Origin: Stutzerimonas stutzeri
GTDB taxonomy: Bacteria > Pseudomonadota > Gammaproteobacteria > Pseudomonadales > Pseudomonadaceae
DNA length: 64,000 bases
Direction of reading: 5' to 3'
NCBI GenBank assembly: GCA_002339675.1
Contig: DDKB01000001.1
Location: forward strand, 1-64,000
Below, in pieces: positions 62,112 to 64,000 of this stretch. The notes beneath the pieces are model-generated. The model ran no database searches. It was not told where the DNA came from and saw only the letters and a list, made by a program, of their open reading frames with translations. The position numbers were made by a program, and so were the translations under genes. Numbering within the stretch: position 1 is the first letter of the stretch; each line of letters starts with the position of its first letter.

Positions 62112-63472
62112 GCCAGCCCAACGCGTTGAAGATGCTTCAATCCTTTGGCCCAGCCAACCGAACCGCCCGTCGCGAAGAAACCCACCCGCTGACCTGGCGT
62201 CTGCGCGATGACGGCGAGCCGGTCTGGCTCGAGGAGTACCAGCAGAAAGACGGTTACGCGGCGCTGCGCAAGGCACTGGCCGACATGGCCGGCGCCGATA
62301 TCGTGCAAACCGTCAAAGACTCCGGGCTCAAGGGGCGCGGCGGCGCAGGCTTCCCCACCGGGGTGAAGTGGGGCCTGATGCCGGCGGACGAGTCGCTGAA
62401 CATTCGTTATCTGCTGTGCAACGCCGACGAGATGGAGCCCAACACCTGGAAGGACCGCCTGTTGATGGAGCAGCTGCCGCACCTGCTGATCGAAGGCATG
62501 ATCATCAGCGCGCGCGCACTCAAGGCCTATCGCGGCTACATCTTCCTGCGCGGCGAATACGTCGATGCAGCACGCAACCTCAACCGCGCCGTCGAGGAAG
62601 CCAAGGCCGCCGGCCTGCTTGGCAAGAACATCCTCGGCAGCGGCTTCGACTTCGAGCTGTTCGTGCACACCGGCGCCGGCCGCTACATCTGTGGCGAGGA
62701 AACCGCGCTGATCAACTCGCTGGAAGGCCGTCGCGCCAACCCGCGCGCCAAACCGCCCTTCCCTGCCGCCGTCGGCGTCTGGGGCAAGCCGACCTGCGTC
62801 AACAACGTCGAAACCCTGTGCAACGTGCCGGCAATCATTGGTCACGGTGTGGACTGGTACAAATCCCTCGCCCGCCCCGGCAGTGATGACATGGGCAGCA
62901 AGCTGATGGGCTTTTCCGGCAAGGTAAAGAACCCCGGCATCTGGGAGTTGCCCTTCGGCATCACCGCGCAGGAGCTGTTCGAGGACTACGCCGGCGGCAT
63001 GAAGGACGGGTACCGCCTCAAATGCTGGCAACCCGGCGGCGCTGGCACCGGCTTCCTGCTACCCGAACATCTCGAGGCGCAGATGTACGCCGGCGGGGTG
63101 GCCAAATTCGGCACGCGGATGGGCACCGGCTTGGCACTGGCGGTGGACCACACCGTGAGCATGGTCTCGCTGCTGCGCAACATGGAAGAGTTCTTCGCTC
63201 GCGAGTCCTGCGGCTGGTGCACCCCGTGCCGCGATGGCCTGCCCTGGAGCGTGAAGACCCTGCGTGCGCTGGAGCGCGGCCAGGGTACGTCCCAGGATCT
63301 CGACATCCTGCTACGCCTGGTGGACTTCCTCGGTCCCGGCAAGACCTTCTGCGCGCATGCGCCCGGCGCGGTAGAGCCGTTGGGCGCCGCGATCAAATAC
63401 TTCCGACATGAGTTTGAAGCGGGTGTTGCCCAGACCACCGTCCCACCCGCGCAGCCGGCACTAACGCATTAA
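62108..63472 (+). CDS. nuoF: NADH-quinone oxidoreductase subunit F
   Basis: 454 residues; binds NADH, FMN and cluster N3. NADH-binding GRGGAGFPTGVKWGLM near 85, FMN-binding YLLCNADEMEPNTWKDR near 110, and N3 ligands ESCGWCTPCRDGLPW near 370 with the fourth Cys in GKTFCAHAPGA. Starts inside the nuoE stop; 124 bp precede nuoG. Confidence 0.95.
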   Translation: MSQPNALKMLQSFGPANRTARREETHPLTWRLRDDGEPVWLEEYQQKDGYAALRKALADMAGADIVQTVKDSGLKGRGGAGFPTGVKWGLMPADESLNIRYLLCNADEMEPNTWKDRLLMEQLPHLLIEGMIISARALKAYRGYIFLRGEYVDAARNLNRAVEEAKAAGLLGKNILGSGFDFELFVHTGAGRYICGEETALINSLEGRRANPRAKPPFPAAVGVWGKPTCVNNVETLCNVPAIIGHGVDWYKSLARPGSDDMGSKLMGFSGKVKNPGIWELPFGITAQELFEDYAGGMKDGYRLKCWQPGGAGTGFLLPEHLEAQMYAGGVAKFGTRMGTGLALAVDHTVSMVSLLRNMEEFFARESCGWCTPCRDGLPWSVKTLRALERGQGTSQDLDILLRLVDFLGPGKTFCAHAPGAVEPLGAAIKYFRHEFEAGVAQTTVPPAQPALTH

Positions 63473-63596
63473 GAGACGCTGAAGGGCCAGAGGCTGGACG
63501 AAAAGGCAACTCGAGCCTCGTCCACCTCGAGCGTTCAGCCTCTAGAAAAAGAATCCTATTAGCCAGACCCGCGCAAGCGGATGAGAAGACCCTGAA

Positions 63597-64000
63597 ATGG
63601 CCACTATCCATGTAGACGGCAACGACTACGAAGTCGACGGAGCGGACAACCTGTTGCAGGCCTGCCTCTCGCTCGGCCTCGACATCCCGTACTTCTGCTG
63701 GCACCCGGCGCTCGGCAGTGTCGGCGCGTGTCGCCAGTGCGCGGTCAAGCAGTACAGCGGCGCGGACGACACCCGTGGCCGGCTGGTGATGTCCTGCATG
63801 ACTCCCGCGACCGACAACAGCTGGATCTCCATCGACGACGAGGAAGCCAGGGCCTTTCGCGCCAGCGTGGTGGAGTGGCTGATGATCAACCACCCGCACG
63901 ACTGCCCGGTGTGTGAGGAAGGCGGTCACTGCCACCTGCAGGACATGACGGTAATGACCGGCCACAACCAGCGCCGTTACCGCTTTTCCAAGCGCACCCA
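63597..64000 (+). CDS. nuoG: NADH-quinone oxidoreductase subunit G, 3' end outside window
   Basis: First 134 residues are visible; the frame runs off the right edge. N-terminal [2Fe-2S] domain with CWHPALGSVGACRQCAVKQY and LVMSCMTPA, then HDCPVCEEGGHCHLQD for a further [4Fe-4S] cluster. Largest peripheral subunit, carrying several FeS clusters. The ATG at 63597 follows a 124-bp gap after nuoF that shows no gene. Confidence 0.93.
   Translation, partial: MATIHVDGNDYEVDGADNLLQACLSLGLDIPYFCWHPALGSVGACRQCAVKQYSGADDTRGRLVMSCMTPATDNSWISIDDEEARAFRASVVEWLMINHPHDCPVCEEGGHCHLQDMTVMTGHNQRRYRFSKRT

Overview
The window looks like chromosomal DNA of a Pseudomonas/Stutzerimonas-type gammaproteobacterium. 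It is GC-rich from about 5.9 kb onward. It carries typical pseudomonad genes (OprD-family porin, large NAD-dependent glutamate dehydrogenase, PA2778/PA2779-type pair, RlmKL, fused NuoCD, NasST-controlled nitrate assimilation). Species assignment from sequence alone is an inference.

Region 1, positions 1-5808, is an AT-richer integrated element abutting the 3' end of a tRNA-Val(GAC) gene. It holds a tyrosine integrase (cut by the left window edge), an array of about 74-bp repeats, a winged-helix protein, small unknown proteins, a RepL-like candidate replication initiator, two 68-bp promoter-like direct repeats, a 144-bp imperfect hairpin, a small-terminase-like protein, a hairpin-rich non-coding stretch, a convergent unknown gene, a G-run-rich tract, an inverted copy of the tRNA-Val 5' half, and a cluster of TTCACA motifs. 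No capsid, tail or lysis genes are visible, so it resembles a phage satellite or minimal integrative element, but its left end is outside the window.

Region 2, 5.8-31.6 kb, is ordinary chromosome: PuuB-like oxidase, PA2778/PA2779 pair, I78 inhibitor, acyltransferase, moeA-moaB and divergent mobA, tRNA-Pro, glutaredoxin-like protein, OprD-family porin, YqjD/YqjE-type membrane cluster, dgt, FUSC-like membrane protein, yggL, dacB, rlmKL, rmf, pyrD and gdhB.

Region 3, 31.9-38.7 kb, is a tightly overlapping MoxR-DUF58-DUF4381-VWA-VWA/TPR-BatD operon of the aerotolerance (Bat) type.

Region 4, 38.9-58.5 kb, is the nitrate assimilation locus: nasST sensor/antiterminator, nrtABC uptake, a transmembrane methyl-accepting-like protein next to a possible NIT-like sensor, a hotdog thioesterase, a PfkB kinase, a NarK/NasA transporter, a fused PP2C phosphatase-Ser/Thr kinase, nirB, nirD, nitrate reductase and cobA. 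Three transcription units (nrtA, transporter, nirB) share one architecture: a sigma-54 -24/-12 promoter, then a leader hairpin with an A1/G4 hexaloop of the ANTAR target type, then an intrinsic terminator containing GACAAAGGCGTC. This implies NtrC/sigma-54 initiation plus NasT antitermination.

Region 5, 58.7-64 kb, is the start of the nuo operon (nuoA, B, CD, E, F and the first part of G).
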